From contig MU008167.1 of the NCBI GenBank assembly GCA_010909165.1, positions 1,166,001 to 1,230,000 of the forward strand: DNA of 64,000 bases, written 5' to 3'. Source of the DNA: Anthoceros angustus. Its lineage: Eukaryota; Streptophyta; Anthocerotopsida; Anthocerotales; Anthocerotaceae. Position numbers and translations under genes: made by a program. The notes beneath the pieces are model-generated. The model was not told the DNA's origin. It did no database searches and worked only from the letters and a program-made list of their open reading frames with translations. This document shows positions 10,861 to 22,794 of this stretch, in pieces. Each line of letters starts with the position of its first letter. The stretch's first letter is position 1.

Positions 10861-12610
10861 ATATTTATGACGCTTATCCTATTTCGGATATTCCAAATAT
10901 ACCAGATAATGCCGGATCTGAAGACCTCGACTTCGATGACACTATGGACGATATGCCACAACAACCTGATAGCACTAACGACACTAGGGGAAGACGCTCT
11001 CAGCGCACCAATGCCGGTAAAATACGGAGGTACTCCCCTACTAACTGGAGAGACCCTAAAAACACTTTAGCTTATTGCCTTACCGCAGCTATAGATCGGT
11101 TGTTCCCTACCTATCGATGCCATCACTTGCCCGTAAAAGGAGAACTGGAAGGCCATCGGTCGATTAGATTCATTAAGAGCTAATAAAACTTGGAAACTAA
11201 CCACATTACCTAAGGGTAGGAAGTTAGTTGGCTCTAAGTGGACCTTTAAGATTAAACTAACGCAGATGGCGAATAGAGATACAAAGCCATTAGTCGCCAA
11301 AGGGTACTCGTGAAACACGGTTTACTACAGACTTTTAGCCCGGTACTCAAAATTACCTCCTTAAGGATCCTAATGGCCTTAGTGCTCACCATGATTATGA
11401 GTTGATGCACTAGATATTAAAAGACATTCCTCTCTCGATCTCAAACACAAGATCTACATGGAAATACAAGGTATACAAGTTAATAACAATGAGTTTAATG
11501 CATGAATTATTAAAGGCACTACGGACTCGAGACAAAGTGCTCTTGAATGGTATGACAAATTAGACACTACCCTTGGGACCTAGGCTTCACCAGTTAAGCT
11601 CGATAGTAATATCTATATCAATAGGCAAAATGGTCACTTCATTGTTCTAGGAGTCTACGTCGTCGGCATAATATCTAAACTCAAAGCAAGTCCTAGAAAA
11701 CACTGCAAGATGCTCGTGGCGGTTCTCAATGACCACATGCCGTGAGCTTTCCTTTGTCTAGGGATTCAAATTGTTAGAGATAGAAAGGCTAGAAGTCTAT
11801 TTATTCATCAATCTAAATATATACAAGAGATTTTAGTTAAGTACAAAATGATAGATTCTAAGCCTATAGCCACTCCTATGGAGACTAACCAAAAGCTAAC
11901 CGAGGATGATGATGATGATCAACATGAGGCAAATGACTACTGACGAAGCGGTGCCCTACTCTTCCGCTCTCGGGCGTGATGTATTGATGGTGCACTGACC
12001 CGGACCTTACATTTTCAGCTTTATCTAAGTTCTTATCCGCTCCTACTCAAGCTCATTGGAAGGCACTAAAGAGGATCTTTTAGGTACTTAAGAGCAACCT
12101 CGGTCTGGACTGCTCTACCACTCTCGGATCCAAGAGGACCAACATCTACAACTCGAGGCGTTCGGCGATTGGGCTGGAGACAACGAAAGAGCATAAGCGG
12201 CTATGTTTTCTTACTTGGCGGAACGCAACAAGGAGCGACAACACAACAGTTGCACACGCTCAGCGAGTATTGCTCTTTAACCCACGCGTGCAAGGAAGGA
12301 CTTTGGCGCTTTATGAGCTAGCCGAACTAGGAGAAATTCAACAAATACCAAGACCTTTGCTGCGACAACGGTGCCATATCGCTAACATACTCCAAGTTCC
12401 ATGCTCGAACTAAGCATGTGGAGGTACAATTTCACTTTATAAGACAAGTAGTTAGCGATGGCAAATTCTCCGTGCTTTACGCCCAACCGAGCAGATGACG
12501 ACGTGCTCACCAAGGCACTCAGCAAAGTGAAGCACCAGGAACACTCCTTTAACATGGGGCTAAGAAGCATCATATATTCAATAGCTATAGCACCTAAGAG
12601 CTAGACGCTA
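10861..12610 (+). pseudogene. Copia reverse transcriptase and RNase H, broken
   Basis: The region starts with SDIPNIPDNAGSEDLDFDD and KNTLAYCLTAAIDR, followed by RT pieces in changing frames: GRKLVGSKWTFKIKL, SALEWYDKLD, LCLGIQIVRDRKARSLFIHQ and STHE RNase H-side motifs such as CCDNGAISLTYSKFHARTKH. The RT active-site box, VYMDD in element 2, reads VYVVG here, so the catalytic aspartates are lost. Many stops confirm it is dead. Confidence 0.85.
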
Positions 12611-12619
12611 AGTGGGGAG

Positions 12620-12824
12620 TGTTAACGCATATAGCATACTAGCCCTTAGGGCACGCTTCAGAATATTAAGTTAAGTAGAACTGAACGGGCATACCTAGTA
12701 TGAACCGACACGGACAACGAGATAGAACGCTTGGGCAAAGCCCATAATGTAACACGCACATTTGCTCAAGCTTAATGCAATCCACGATGCAGCAATCTCA
12801 TGATTGTCTCCATCCATATTCACA
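12620..12824 (+). repeat. 3' LTR of copia element 1
   Basis: It follows a polypurine tract directly and ends in CA before the target duplication GAAAG at 12825-12829. The sequence matches 7297-7502. Confidence 0.92.
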
Positions 12825-12884
12825 GAAAGTGCGTCTTTTATCAAAGGTATGGGCTCAGAAAGGGTGTGCGCATTATCAAAGTAG

Positions 12885-15211
12885 GGCAGATATGCTGTTG
12901 CAGGAAGGGTGTACATCGTGACAAGAGGGTGCTGCATCTAGGCCAGCTGGACATCCTCAATCCCGACTGAAGTTTACCGTCTTGAGCGCCTCTTGATACA
13001 AGAGTCGGACTAATGGCCTCGTTACCTCTTCTTTCAAAAATCAACGGCTCTCTTCTCTAGTCATCTCTGGTGCTTCTGTGAACATGGCGGCTTGTTCTGT
13101 TGTTTTCTAAGGTGACATGTTCTGCCTAGTGTTCTCAAAAGCTCATGTTCATGCGCAAAGAATAAGATCTTTTCTTCCTTTGATTATTTTAACTATCTTT
13201 TAGTTTGATATTTCCACAGGCCATGCAAGGTCGCATGCTTTTGGCGTCACTGTAGAATGGGGGTTTTTTTTTTTTCTGGTGATCTAGACGCAGGATACGC
13301 TTAGATGATATGAGTCCTATAGAAGAATGAGTGAAGTAATTTTTTACTACAAAAAAAAAGTTTTTGATTCTCTTTAACTGATCTGAGACTGATTTGCCTT
13401 CATTGTCACATTACTGCACCCGTAGGAAAGACGCTTGGGCAATCAAACGTTGCTTAAAGATCTAGCCCAGAAGTTCCCCATGTTGTTTCAGGGGTACAGG
13501 GATCGTGGATCGTGTCTTACTGTAGTGGGGAGCCTCTGCTGGGGCATATTCGTCTCAGACAATAGTGTCTTCGTTGTGCTGTATCATACTCTTGTACCGG
13601 GCTTCTCATAAGAAGAAGAAGAAGAAGAATTTTATTTGAGTCTACTAAGGACGGATTTCCGTCATGGGACTGAAATATGATAACTGCATAGATTGCGGTA
13701 AACTGGTTTGGACTAATGTAAAGATAAAATTTAAGCAAGACAAATAATCTTCAATCAATCAACAATGTCAATGAAATTGCGTGAACGAGGGCCAAACACT
13801 ATCAATTCATCCCCACGAAAGAAAGCCACTTGACCTGCAGCACGAGCTGCTCTTGAAAGCGGGTAACTTCTTCTTCTTAGTCTTCCATTGCAATGGTGTA
13901 AAATCCTCATCGATATATAACTAAGTTGTCCGTAACATAGACCTAACCTTCATAACCTGGAGGCGATCATCCATAGAAAAAAAAAATCATAATCAATATG
14001 CGCTCCCTACCAGGATCCTTTCCAAGCGAAAAGGCTCGAGGAACGACCACATTGACCTCTAGCCTATTGAGAAACTCCTTTGCAGCCACAAGGCTTGGCA
14101 GGAGTGCCACTGTTCAGGCTCTTGAAAACCATCACGAGTCAGGAGTCATGAATTGGGGCCACAAACAGGGAGAAAGATTGTATTCCATTCTTTAAGGGGA
14201 ACAGATAATTGGAAGCTACAGCAGGTGCAGAAATGTAGACAACCTGGTTCCTTCCTTCAAGGGAAACAGATTCCGTGAATTAGTGAAGTAACATTGTGGA
14301 ACTGGCAGCATCAAGGGTTGCCGCCTTCAAGCCATCACAATGCAGTCTTGATAATGGAATTGGTTTGTTAGGCTTAGCTCGTTGTGCTGAGCATTGGACT
14401 CAGTTAAGGGTAACATTTATGCAGGGTTGCCAAGCTGTGACAGTGCAAATTGGCCTGCATGCTGTGCTTACTGTTCAAAGTGAGGCTGTTGGAGAGCTAC
14501 TCCAACATCTGGCGTAGGATGCTCCTTCGCCGTCAGCCTCTGGTGGCAAATAATATCAGGTGACTTTGTCCCTCCTTTCCCAAGTCACCAGCTACGGGGG
14601 GATGGCTCAAAGCCTGCTCATTCAGCTTCAAGCACTTCTACCAAGAAGGAATATGGCTCTAAATCGCAATGGCTCTCCTGAATGGTTGCTTGCTCAGCTC
14701 AGCTTCGCATCTGCTCGAGGATTTGTTTCATTGTTATTCGAAGAGTAGGAGGCAGGCAGATGAGTGTAAGATCCTCAAGTCAGTGATTTTTGTCATTAGC
14801 ATAAACTGGTTTTCTTGCAATAAGTGCTTGATGCTACCTTCCTCACCGAATTCACTGACGGCAGGAATAGGGGCTCCCAATTTCACAGGCCTTCAAGCCT
14901 CCCACACATGGGACTGCATAAATGTGCCACATGTTGTTGTAACTCTCCATGAAACCCTTCCAAAGAAAAGGGCAGATGCAGGCAGCCATATCTTTTGGGG
15001 GAAGCCGCAGGGGAACACCTAGAACTATTTGTTCTGGTAAATCCAGCAATGTGAAGGTCAATCCTGCCTGTAAGCCTTAGCTGGAGCGTAGAGTTAGATC
15101 CATACGACCTGGTCGGTGTTCGTTGGATTGTGGTGCTCCAAGAGGATGCTCTGGACTGGACAACACAAGTGTTGGTGGGACGATGTTGTCCCAGGCCATG
15201 AAATGAGATTC
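12885..15211. other. Spacer with short repeats and 3' flank of the SPRY gene
   Basis: No gene is supported. It holds a poly-T run near 13261-13275, a GAA microsatellite at about 13609-13629, and a segment at about 14105-14345 that is an inverted homologue of about 47950-48190. The nearest part to 15211 is presumably the 3' untranslated region of the minus-strand SPRY gene. Small frames such as 14296-14517 have no recognisable domain. Confidence 0.4.
14105..14345. repeat. Inverted homologue of 47950-48190
   Basis: The reverse complement of this stretch matches about 47950-48190 over blocks such as AGAAATGTAGACAA, GGGGCCACAAACAGGGAGAA and a segment with GATGCTGCCAGTTCCACA. It is a dispersed repeat or an old duplicated gene flank. 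No coding potential is clear. Confidence 0.6.
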
Positions 15212-16867
15212 CTAGAGAGAATAGATATCATCCACAAGCACATGAATCTTCACGCATCCAGAGTACATAGCAACGCAAGGGAACAGCTCAAACGGAAGAT
15301 CAGAGAATGCAGCGTCCTGCATCTCTACGAAACCGTCATCCACGCCCGATCTTGTGCTGAAGGTACATACTCGATCCGTCATGTTCAAATGCACCGCGAT
15401 CACGCTACCCTGTTCCTCACAGAAAGGGATTCCGCGCAAGGGCAGTGCGGGCTTACTACCACTACTACACAGGGCTTGTACAGCCGAAGTCTCATGACAC
15501 AACTCCCCGCTGCTGCGCAAACCCCATCCCCATGAGGTCTCATAAAACAACGGTCTCTCTTGCATGGGCCTCTTGTCCTTCATCCACAGCGCCTTCCGCT
15601 CATGGAATCCCACAACCAACCCATCACACGGCTCCAGCAAGATGATGGCCCACGACCAAATCCCCCTGGCTCTGTTCATCGGCCTGATGGTAGACGACGC
15701 CAGATGCGTCTTCTCCCCCCTCTGATCTCTCCAATTCAATTTCACACGAAGCACAGACCTGTCCTCCAGAACTTCCAGCTCCGGGCTCATGCATTTCTCA
15801 TCCCATGAAATCACGGCCGCCCTGTCCCCGGCATTCCACTCCGCTTGCCACCGATCATTGGCCACACCCACGCGCTCCCAGACATCCGGACACGCTTCCA
15901 GCAACGGCATCAGCAGCGTCAGCAGCAGCGTGGCATGGATGAGATCGAACCTGACCACGTCCCAGCCTTGCTCGCATCCAAATGCCAATTTCTCCACCCA
16001 GAGTTCCATGGAGGACACCGATTCCGGGTCGGGCATGAAGTTCCACATGTTGCCGCCCGTGTTGGGTTCCAGAAGCTGCGGCCACATCGATGGGAGCCTG
16101 TCTTCATCCGCCAGGCAGGCCATCATCTGCAGACCCACTTCCGAATCCATGCACCCCGACTTGCACATTGCCCAGATGAGCACATGCCGCAGCCGCAGGT
16201 ACTCCATGACGGAGTAGGCTCCTTCTCCGCTCTCAGTCCGGGTCCATGCCAGATAGACCTGGAAAGCTCTCACCGACATAGCCTGCAGATGCTGGACCTC
16301 CAACGGCCCAGCACGCATCACCATGCACATTTCCTGGATCAGCCTATGCAGCATCACATCCCTCCATGCCTCCGTGTCTGTACCTTGGCCCGGTAGCATG
16401 TTCACGTGGACTCGGAGGCACTTCAATATGTCGGCCTTCTTCAGAGAGCCCACAAGCTCACAGAAACAACTCACCGTCATCTGTAGATGCTGCACCTCCA
16501 CCTGCTCGTGCCTGTAGATGCAGAACACCTCGATCAGGGTGGAGAGCAGCTCTTTCTCCCCATCTGGCAAACCCAGAAACCGGCATATGTATAGCAGGCG
16601 GATGGCACGCCGATGTCTCATGCGCGTTTGGTCGTAATCTGGAACCTCCGTCTGGGAGTAATCACTCACTATGAGCCCACACTCGCACCTGATCCCGTGT
16701 ATCTTTTCGGACAAGGAGTCATCCAGGATTTTGCACTTTTCATAGCAGATTGTTGCCACACGGAATATCACCTCGCAGTGCCTGCAAAGATGCTTGACCT
16801 CGGGCATTTTCTCATCATCAGCCCCATCGCCAGGCGATACATCATCCTGTGGATTTTCTGCCTGCAT
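15212..16867 (-). CDS. SPRY-domain protein, BTB-SPRY paralogue without a clear BTB
   Basis: This intact single-exon frame gives 551 residues. The N-terminus (residues 26-66) is cysteine-rich: LCRHC, ATICYEKC and RCECG. It does not show the BTB pattern of its paralogue at 234-1793. The middle keeps the BACK-like signature (FQVYLAWTRTES, then YLRLRHVLIWA). The C-terminus from about residue 360 is SPRY-like (SWAIILLEPCDGLVVGF and LPFELFPCVAMYSGCVKI), aligned along its length with the first gene. The first ATG at 16867 is used because the homologous fragment at 48469-48655 keeps an equivalent MQA...NP start. Function is unproven; an adaptor role is inferred from family. Fragments related to residues 31-50 are amplified at 36.5 and 38.7 kb. 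Confidence 0.82.
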   Translation of the reverse strand: MQAENPQDDVSPGDGADDEKMPEVKHLCRHCEVIFRVATICYEKCKILDDSLSEKIHGIRCECGLIVSDYSQTEVPDYDQTRMRHRRAIRLLYICRFLGLPDGEKELLSTLIEVFCIYRHEQVEVQHLQMTVSCFCELVGSLKKADILKCLRVHVNMLPGQGTDTEAWRDVMLHRLIQEMCMVMRAGPLEVQHLQAMSVRAFQVYLAWTRTESGEGAYSVMEYLRLRHVLIWAMCKSGCMDSEVGLQMMACLADEDRLPSMWPQLLEPNTGGNMWNFMPDPESVSSMELWVEKLAFGCEQGWDVVRFDLIHATLLLTLLMPLLEACPDVWERVGVANDRWQAEWNAGDRAAVISWDEKCMSPELEVLEDRSVLRVKLNWRDQRGEKTHLASSTIRPMNRARGIWSWAIILLEPCDGLVVGFHERKALWMKDKRPMQERPLFYETSWGWGLRSSGELCHETSAVQALCSSGSKPALPLRGIPFCEEQGSVIAVHLNMTDRVCTFSTRSGVDDGFVEMQDAAFSDLPFELFPCVAMYSGCVKIHVLVDDIYSL

Positions 16868-16915
16868 TTTCAGAGGTTCCCCCAGGCTCTAGGATCAAAG
16901 TCTTCTGGCACATGA

Positions 16916-17540
16916 ACTGCCACCGTTTCCGCGACAGGCAGCTCCGCCAGGTTTCAAACATGGTATGTACGGAGCTAAGACATATATGTTTCCTTTCTAA
17001 GAAGTCCCTTTAGACCTTTGAACGCCATGCGATAGGCGTTACCTATTACCTATGTATATGTGACAAATTATTCTTTCACTTCCTCAAATCTATTAGTTCC
17101 TCTAGTGACCATGTCGTCTGGGAATTTATAATTTCGAAGATTTATAATAAAATATAAATTAATATTTTTAATTGAATGATACTTTTTAATGTTTTTAAGG
17201 ATTGGGAAGGGGTACGCCAAACAAATGTATCTTTGGAGGTTTATTCTTTAGGATGATATGGAGAGAGAAGAAAGAGAGGGAGAAAAAGTAATGTGAAAAT
17301 TTAAGCCCACAGTTTTATATCTATGTGGGTTGAGAGACCTTTAACAAGGTGCTTTCAAGAGTTTTAAGAGTTTTATAAGTTAACAAGTGTATTTTCAAGA
17401 GTTTCAAGAGTTTTCTAACTGTTCAGTTCTCTTTCCCTCTTGTCACTGACGGCTCATCCTTTACACTGAAGGCGGTATGGAATGCAAAAGTTTGGTCAAC
17501 CTCGATTGTTCGACATTGTCCACACGTTTTTACAAGAACT
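16916..17540. other. 5' flank of the SPRY gene, no gene seen
   Basis: This AT-rich stretch contains the presumed promoter side of the minus-strand SPRY gene and purine-rich tracts near 17258-17290. No specific promoter element can be asserted. Confidence 0.3.
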
Positions 17541-18000
17541 GCGATTTTGGATCTTTTGGTAACCACCTTGGCTTTTTGAAGGGAATCCTTGGAAATCTAA
17601 AGGGCACGTGGTATCACAGGATCAGCGGGTTTGGAATCTTGTACTTAGGGGTTCTAGATGGAAATAGTGAACAGTTTGCAATCTTTTGGTAACCACCTTG
17701 GCTTTCTAAAGGGAATTCTTGGAAATCTAAAGGGCAAGTGGTATCACAGGATCTTGCTTTTGCCTTGATCAAGCATAATTCAGTGGGTTTGGAAGCTTGT
17801 ACTTAGGGGTTCTAGATGGAAATAGTGAACAGTTTGCGATTTTGGATCTTTTGGTAACCACCTTGGCTTTCTGAAGAGAATTCTTGGAAATCTAAAGGGC
17901 AAGTGGTATCATAGGATCTTGCTTTTGCCTTGATCAAGCATAATTCAATGGGTTTAGAAGCCTGTACTTAGGGGTTCTAGATGGAAATAGTGAACAGTCA
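17541..18000. repeat. Three-unit tandem repeat, about 130-165 bp
   Basis: Three direct units start near 17543, 17676 and 17836, each with TTTTGGTAACCACCTTGGCT and ending in GGTTCTAGATGGAAATAGTG. The first unit lacks about 35 bp (the part with CTTGCTTTTGCCTTGATCAA) present in the other two. No protein is evident. Confidence 0.85.
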
Positions 18001-18480
18001 TGCATGCGGAAAGTGACAGAGCTCTACACACCATGGCGGAGTATGTGCAACATGTGGTGTTGCTAAGCCAAAGTTGAATAGGTGCCGAGAGAGGGTTTTG
18101 CCTACTGGAGAGAGGGTTTTGTGGCTCCTCTTCATGCTTGGCAGCCAAGTGCAGTTGTGTGGTGATAGGTTTTGGAGTTATCTATTAAAGAGTTTGAATC
18201 AATTCGATCTCTAGTAGGTCCTCGTAAACTTAATTTCCTAAAACTGTGGCCTTAGGGCAGCATGGTCTTCTAGTGTGTTGCTATGTACCAGGTTAATGCA
18301 ACATGATTTTTTGGTGTGTTGCACGGTCTTGTGTTCAGGCACAATCGTATAAAATACTCAAACTTTACTTTTAAGAAGCAGTCTACAAATTTTGAGATCC
18401 AAAAATTTTCGTATATAATTCAGGATTGGACCGTAACTAGGAGCAAATAGTAGACATGCCATCTAGGTTTATGCTGTTGA

Positions 18481-18511
18481 AATATATATATATATATATA
18501 TATATATATCA
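18481..18511. repeat. TA dinucleotide microsatellite
   Basis: Uninterrupted AT/TA alternation of about 30 bases in an AT-rich spacer. Confidence 0.95.
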
Positions 18512-19074
18512 TATTTATTATATGCATTTGCAGTGACGAAGCTGCTCATGCCGTGATTAAGTGCGAGATTCTCTCCTATAACTTGATTAAAAATAATACA
18601 TCTTCTCATAAGTTGAAAATTATTGCACAATTGGAATCCCAAGTGAATTTAATATCGTCAATAGCTTTTTTCTAATAAGCTAAACCTATGAACAAAATGA
18701 GGTATGCACATAAACTCTCTAAACTCAAGGTCTAATTGGTTATACGACTTCCACCAATTAGTAGAATGTTTTCAACAATTTTTTATATTTATGGTTTCGT
18801 ATTCAACAATTCTCTAGATCTTTGTAATTTTTATTCAATAAATTTATACATTTATGGTTTCACATGAAGTTCAAAGATACATATGGAAATCTTTCATCAT
18901 CCACATGGTCTCATACAAGAAAATCAAAATGCTTTTAAAATAAATGGGGTATATAAATGTCTTAGCAGCTATGAGACAGTCTAGTGACTAGCGTAGCTAA
19001 GAATATTTGTGATTGCAACCAAGAAGAGAAGAAACTTGAAGGCTTTCACTATTGTTAAGTAGCGCTGGGTAAAG

Positions 19075-19620
19075 TGCCATGCCATAACACATGCACCCAC
19101 TTCGCCCATGCCATAACACATGCCATAATACATGCATCCACTTTACCCATGCCATAATACATGCATCCACTCTACCCATGCCATAACACATGCAATAACA
19201 CATGCATCCACTTTACCCATGCCATAACACATGCCATAACACATGCCATAACACATGCCATAACACATGCATCCACTCTACCCATGCCATAACACATGCC
19301 ATAACTCATGCATCCACTTTATCCATGCCATAGCACATGCTATAACACATGCATCCACTCTACCCATGCCATAACACATGCCATAATACATGCATCCACT
19401 TTACCCATGTCATAACACATGCCATAACACATGCATCCACTCTACCCATGCCACAACACATGCACCCATTGTACGCATGCCATAATCCATGCCATAACAC
19501 ATGCACCCACTTTACCCATGCCATAACCCAAGCCATAACACATGCACCCACTTTACCCATGCCATAACCCAAGCCATAACACATGCACCCACTTTACCCA
19601 TGCCATAACACATGCACCCC
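19075..19620. repeat. Minisatellite of CCATGCCATAACACATG units
   Basis: This dense tandem array is built from two alternating words, CCATGCCATAACACATG and CATCCACTTTACCCATGCC, in variable combinations giving periods of about 15 to 45 bp. It stays open in several frames only because of the repeat, so the His/Pro-rich plus-strand frames and Met/Trp-rich minus-strand frames here are not counted as genes. It lies about 0.7 kb upstream of the receptor-like kinase. Confidence 0.92.
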
Positions 19621-20308
19621 GAGTCTATCCACCGAAACCACAAAGTGTGAAGCTCCACAGACTCACGAGGAATTTTTTCTCATGCTCCAGAACTTGCGCC
19701 GTTCCCAGTGCTTGCACTGCCACACCTGTGTGCTGCTCACAGGCTGGATCCTGCGAGTACACCATTTAGCACGGTACAGACTGTCGGTGCAGCACCTTCG
19801 GCTCATTTTACGGCAAGATATGTACATAGTCGGTAAGCCTTTAGATATCAGAGTGGAGTCCAGGAAGCACGGTGTGACAGCACCGCAGACACGATGGAAC
19901 TGGTACCTACCTACAGTTTACGGGCAGTAGCTTGTAAAGCGTGTTACGCATGAGCAGTGGCCAGTCCTTCTCACTCACTCGTACTGGTCTATTCTCTCTT
20001 TCCATCAAGATAGTGCACATAGTTCTAATACTCCGTTGGATTGTGGGCTTGGCGGCTTGATTCTGCTGTTGCTTATCCTTTGAAGACGGTGCTCAATCTG
20101 ATCAGTGGTCCTCTTAGACCCGCTGGCTGTGTAGGCCCCCATAGCAATTGATGGTATGTACCGGCAGCCACTTAGACGTGTGGAAGTCTCTGGCCGTTGG
20201 CCTTCGATCAGAACCTTCCCTACTGGATGTCTGCAGGATGCACCAGGCCTCAAGGCTGTAACTGCTCAATGCATTCTGGGATCCTGAGACTGCCAATTTT
20301 CATCCAGA

Positions 20309-22794
20309 ATGAAGTGTGTATGTTGGGTTATTCTGGTCTTGGCATACCAGATTATCCCACGGCCTTGGAGAATCGATGCACAGGATGTTCCGGTTCCCAC
20401 CTGCTACACTCGAGGAGCCAGGAATGCGACTTTAGATTTCTACTGGATCGCAAAAGAGGGAACCGAAGACGCCGAGTCCTACTGGGCGCCCCGTCTCCAG
20501 CTGGGTTCAGGGCCGAAAAACAACTCTCTTGTGGCTGACGACGGCTCTTTAATTGCGATGGTAGACACAGCCACAGACAGCAGGTGCCTGGACTTGGGTA
20601 CTTGCCTTCTTGATAATGGGCAACTCATCAACCTTGGCCTCACCGCTAGCACCTTCCGGATTCTGGACAAGAGAATTTTCCCATTCGGCATTGGCTCCAG
20701 AAGCAATCCTCTTGTGCCATTCGTTAGTGTGGGTAATCAGTTGCCGTTCCATACGACTCTGTGTATCAAGGAGCTGGAGAACTGGAAGCTTCCCAACAAC
20801 AAGACACATAATGGATGCGTTCGTGTAGACGACTCCAGTGGAACAGACTTGTCTGAAGCATGTCATGTCACGTTTTTTGTGCTGAAGTTTGCTTTCTTTG
20901 ATCGGATGCTGGGTGCTAACCTCCCGACAAACGTCACTGCAAGTATCTGTAGTTGCAAGATCCTGGACTACACAACCCAAGACATGTATGCGTTTGTGGA
21001 TGGTAAACTTGAAACTTATACCTTTTGCGGGCACAACCTGTTTGAGTTTGGAGAAAAGAATTTAAGGAACAGTTGTCTGTGACGGGGATCATGATTTTTG
21101 GTTGTGTGCACGTTCTTGTCTTGCAGTGAGTCCACCATCAGCTAGATCGAAAGGATCACCACACGTGATGGTGTGGGTGGGCGTTGCATTTGGTGTTCTA
21201 CTTTTGCTGGCTATGGGCTTCGTCGGATTCTATTGCCTGAAGAAGAAGTGTTGTCACGAGCAGATGGAGCACCTCTCATTGATTTCACGCCGCAGAGATG
21301 TAGAAGGTGAAAGATGAGAAGGATCTTACTTACGATCTTGAGTAACAAGAATACTTGTGCCAGTCGAATTCATCTCCAAATGGCTAACTGGCAGGAGGAT
21401 GCGTCCGTTTCCTCAGCTTACAAAGACATCGGAGCCGGCCTCCAAATGTTCTCCCTCAGCTTTATAAAGTCAGCCACAGCGAGATTTAGTGTTCGAAACA
21501 AGCTAGGCGAAGGAGGCTTTGGAGTTGTATACAAGGTGCGTAAAGTGTTCAACCTGCAGCAATGACATTGGGCTCAGGCAGCATTCCTGACAACATGTAG
21601 TGGTTGTCCTCCTACTTGGCAGGGAGTTCTGCCGGATGGGACAGAAGTGGCAGTGAAGCAAATGGCAAAAACCGGTTCCTCAAGGCAAGGAACACCCGAG
21701 TTTATGAATGAGGTGGCTCTAATCGGACAGTCACAGCATGAGAACTTGGTGAAGCTTTATGGGTACTGTCTAGAAGGTGAAGAGAGGCTGTTGGTGTACG
21801 AATTCATGGAAAAGGGCAATCTCCACCAAGCACTTTTTGGTATACATAAAAGTTATAGCTTCATTCACCGAGAAGTCGTGCAGCTGTACCTTCCCTTAGG
21901 CATGATAAGCTGAGATTTTCTTGCACCTGTAGGGAAAGACCGGCATCCGCTCTCTTGGAAGGCTCGGTACAACATCATTCTGGGAACTGCCAAAGGTCTG
22001 GCATACCTTCATCACAGCCAGAGACGGATAGTCCATCGTGATATCAAGGCCAGCAATGTGCTCCTAGACAAATATCTGCAGCCAAAAATATCTGATTTCG
22101 GTCTGGCCAAGTTCTTTGTGGAAGAGAAGAGTCATGTCAGTACTAGGGTTGCCGGCACCATGTAAGCTGCATCACTCTCAAGCATCATATGGTTACTGAA
22201 CTGGATCTGGAAAGGTCCCTTCTGACCACTTGGTGTTGGTTGATGCCATGTGCATTCAGGGGCTACCTTGCACCTGAATACGCCTTGACGGGGCAGCTCA
22301 CAGAAAAAGCAGATATCTTCAGCTTTGGAGTGCTAGTTCTGGAAGTTGTTAGTGGTCGAAGAAACATGGATTACAGAGACGCCAGAGCACCAGTGTTTCT
22401 GCTCGAATGGGTATACGTCCAGCTACAACCCAGGACCCATACATAATGCAATCAACATTCATTCCGTTGCGAAACACTAACATGTCAAGACCTGAATCTG
22501 TAGGCTTGGGACAGGTATGACGGAGGTAAACTACAGGACATCCTTGACCCCAAGATAAAGGAGGACCCTGAAGCTGTACCCGACGAAGTGTTCAAGTTGG
22601 TGCATATTGCTCTTCTTTGTGCCCAAGGGACACCCCAGAGGCGGCCCAGCATCAAAGATGTCATTTTTATGTTGGAGGGCAACACTGAGTGTACCTCAGC
22701 GCCATCCAGGCCAGAATTTCTGAGGAACACTTCTGCTATCCTACAGTCAAGTAGTTTTGTAGAAGATTGGCAGTTTTTGCAACCTCGTGAATAG
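20309..22794 (+). CDS. Receptor-like protein kinase with unusual Cys-rich ectodomain
   Basis: I infer seven exons: 20309-21074, 21127-21299, 21395-21535, 21623-21839, 21933-22161, 22260-22410 and 22504-22794. They join to 655 residues in frame, and all introns are 52-98 bp with GT/AG ends. The second donor (21300 versus a few bases later) is the least certain. Residues 1-25 form a signal peptide ([14 protein letters not shown]). The ectodomain of about 230 residues is rich in cysteine ([21 protein letters not shown]) and is not a family I can name. It is not the Gnk2 type. A transmembrane helix follows ([19 protein letters not shown]). The kinase has [39 protein letters not shown] and LAPEY, so all catalytic residues are present. 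The kinase resembles plant plasma-membrane receptor kinases of the LRR-VIII/Cys-rich groups, which sense external signals. The ligand is unknown. Confidence 0.88.

Larger units (their letters stand above)
7297..12824 (+). mobile_element. Degenerate Ty1/copia LTR retrotransposon
   Basis: This is a complete but decayed element. The two LTRs are about 205 bp (7297-7502 and 12620-12824), start with TGTTAACG and end in CA. The 5-bp target-site duplication GAAAG sits at 7292-7296 and 12825-12829. A polypurine tract (AAGTGGGGAG) lies directly before the 3' LTR. The degenerate primer site after the 5' LTR keeps AGAGCAGGC. The order is leader ORF, gag, protease, integrase, GC-rich hinge, reverse transcriptase and RNase H, which is the copia order. 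Every domain carries stops or frameshifts, so the element is not autonomous. It is the same family as the minus-strand element at 25334-33694, but its LTR has diverged strongly. Confidence 0.93.

Noticed and set aside
14852-15061. A minus-strand 69-residue frame with PFLWKGF, resembling FIWKGF at about 80-110 next to the other SPRY gene
   Set aside because: The similarity is a few residues in the presumed 3' regions of two paralogues. It is too short to call an exon.
19075-19620. A CRISPR array or coding repeats
   Set aside because: There are no unique spacers of constant length. It is a variable minisatellite in a eukaryotic context.
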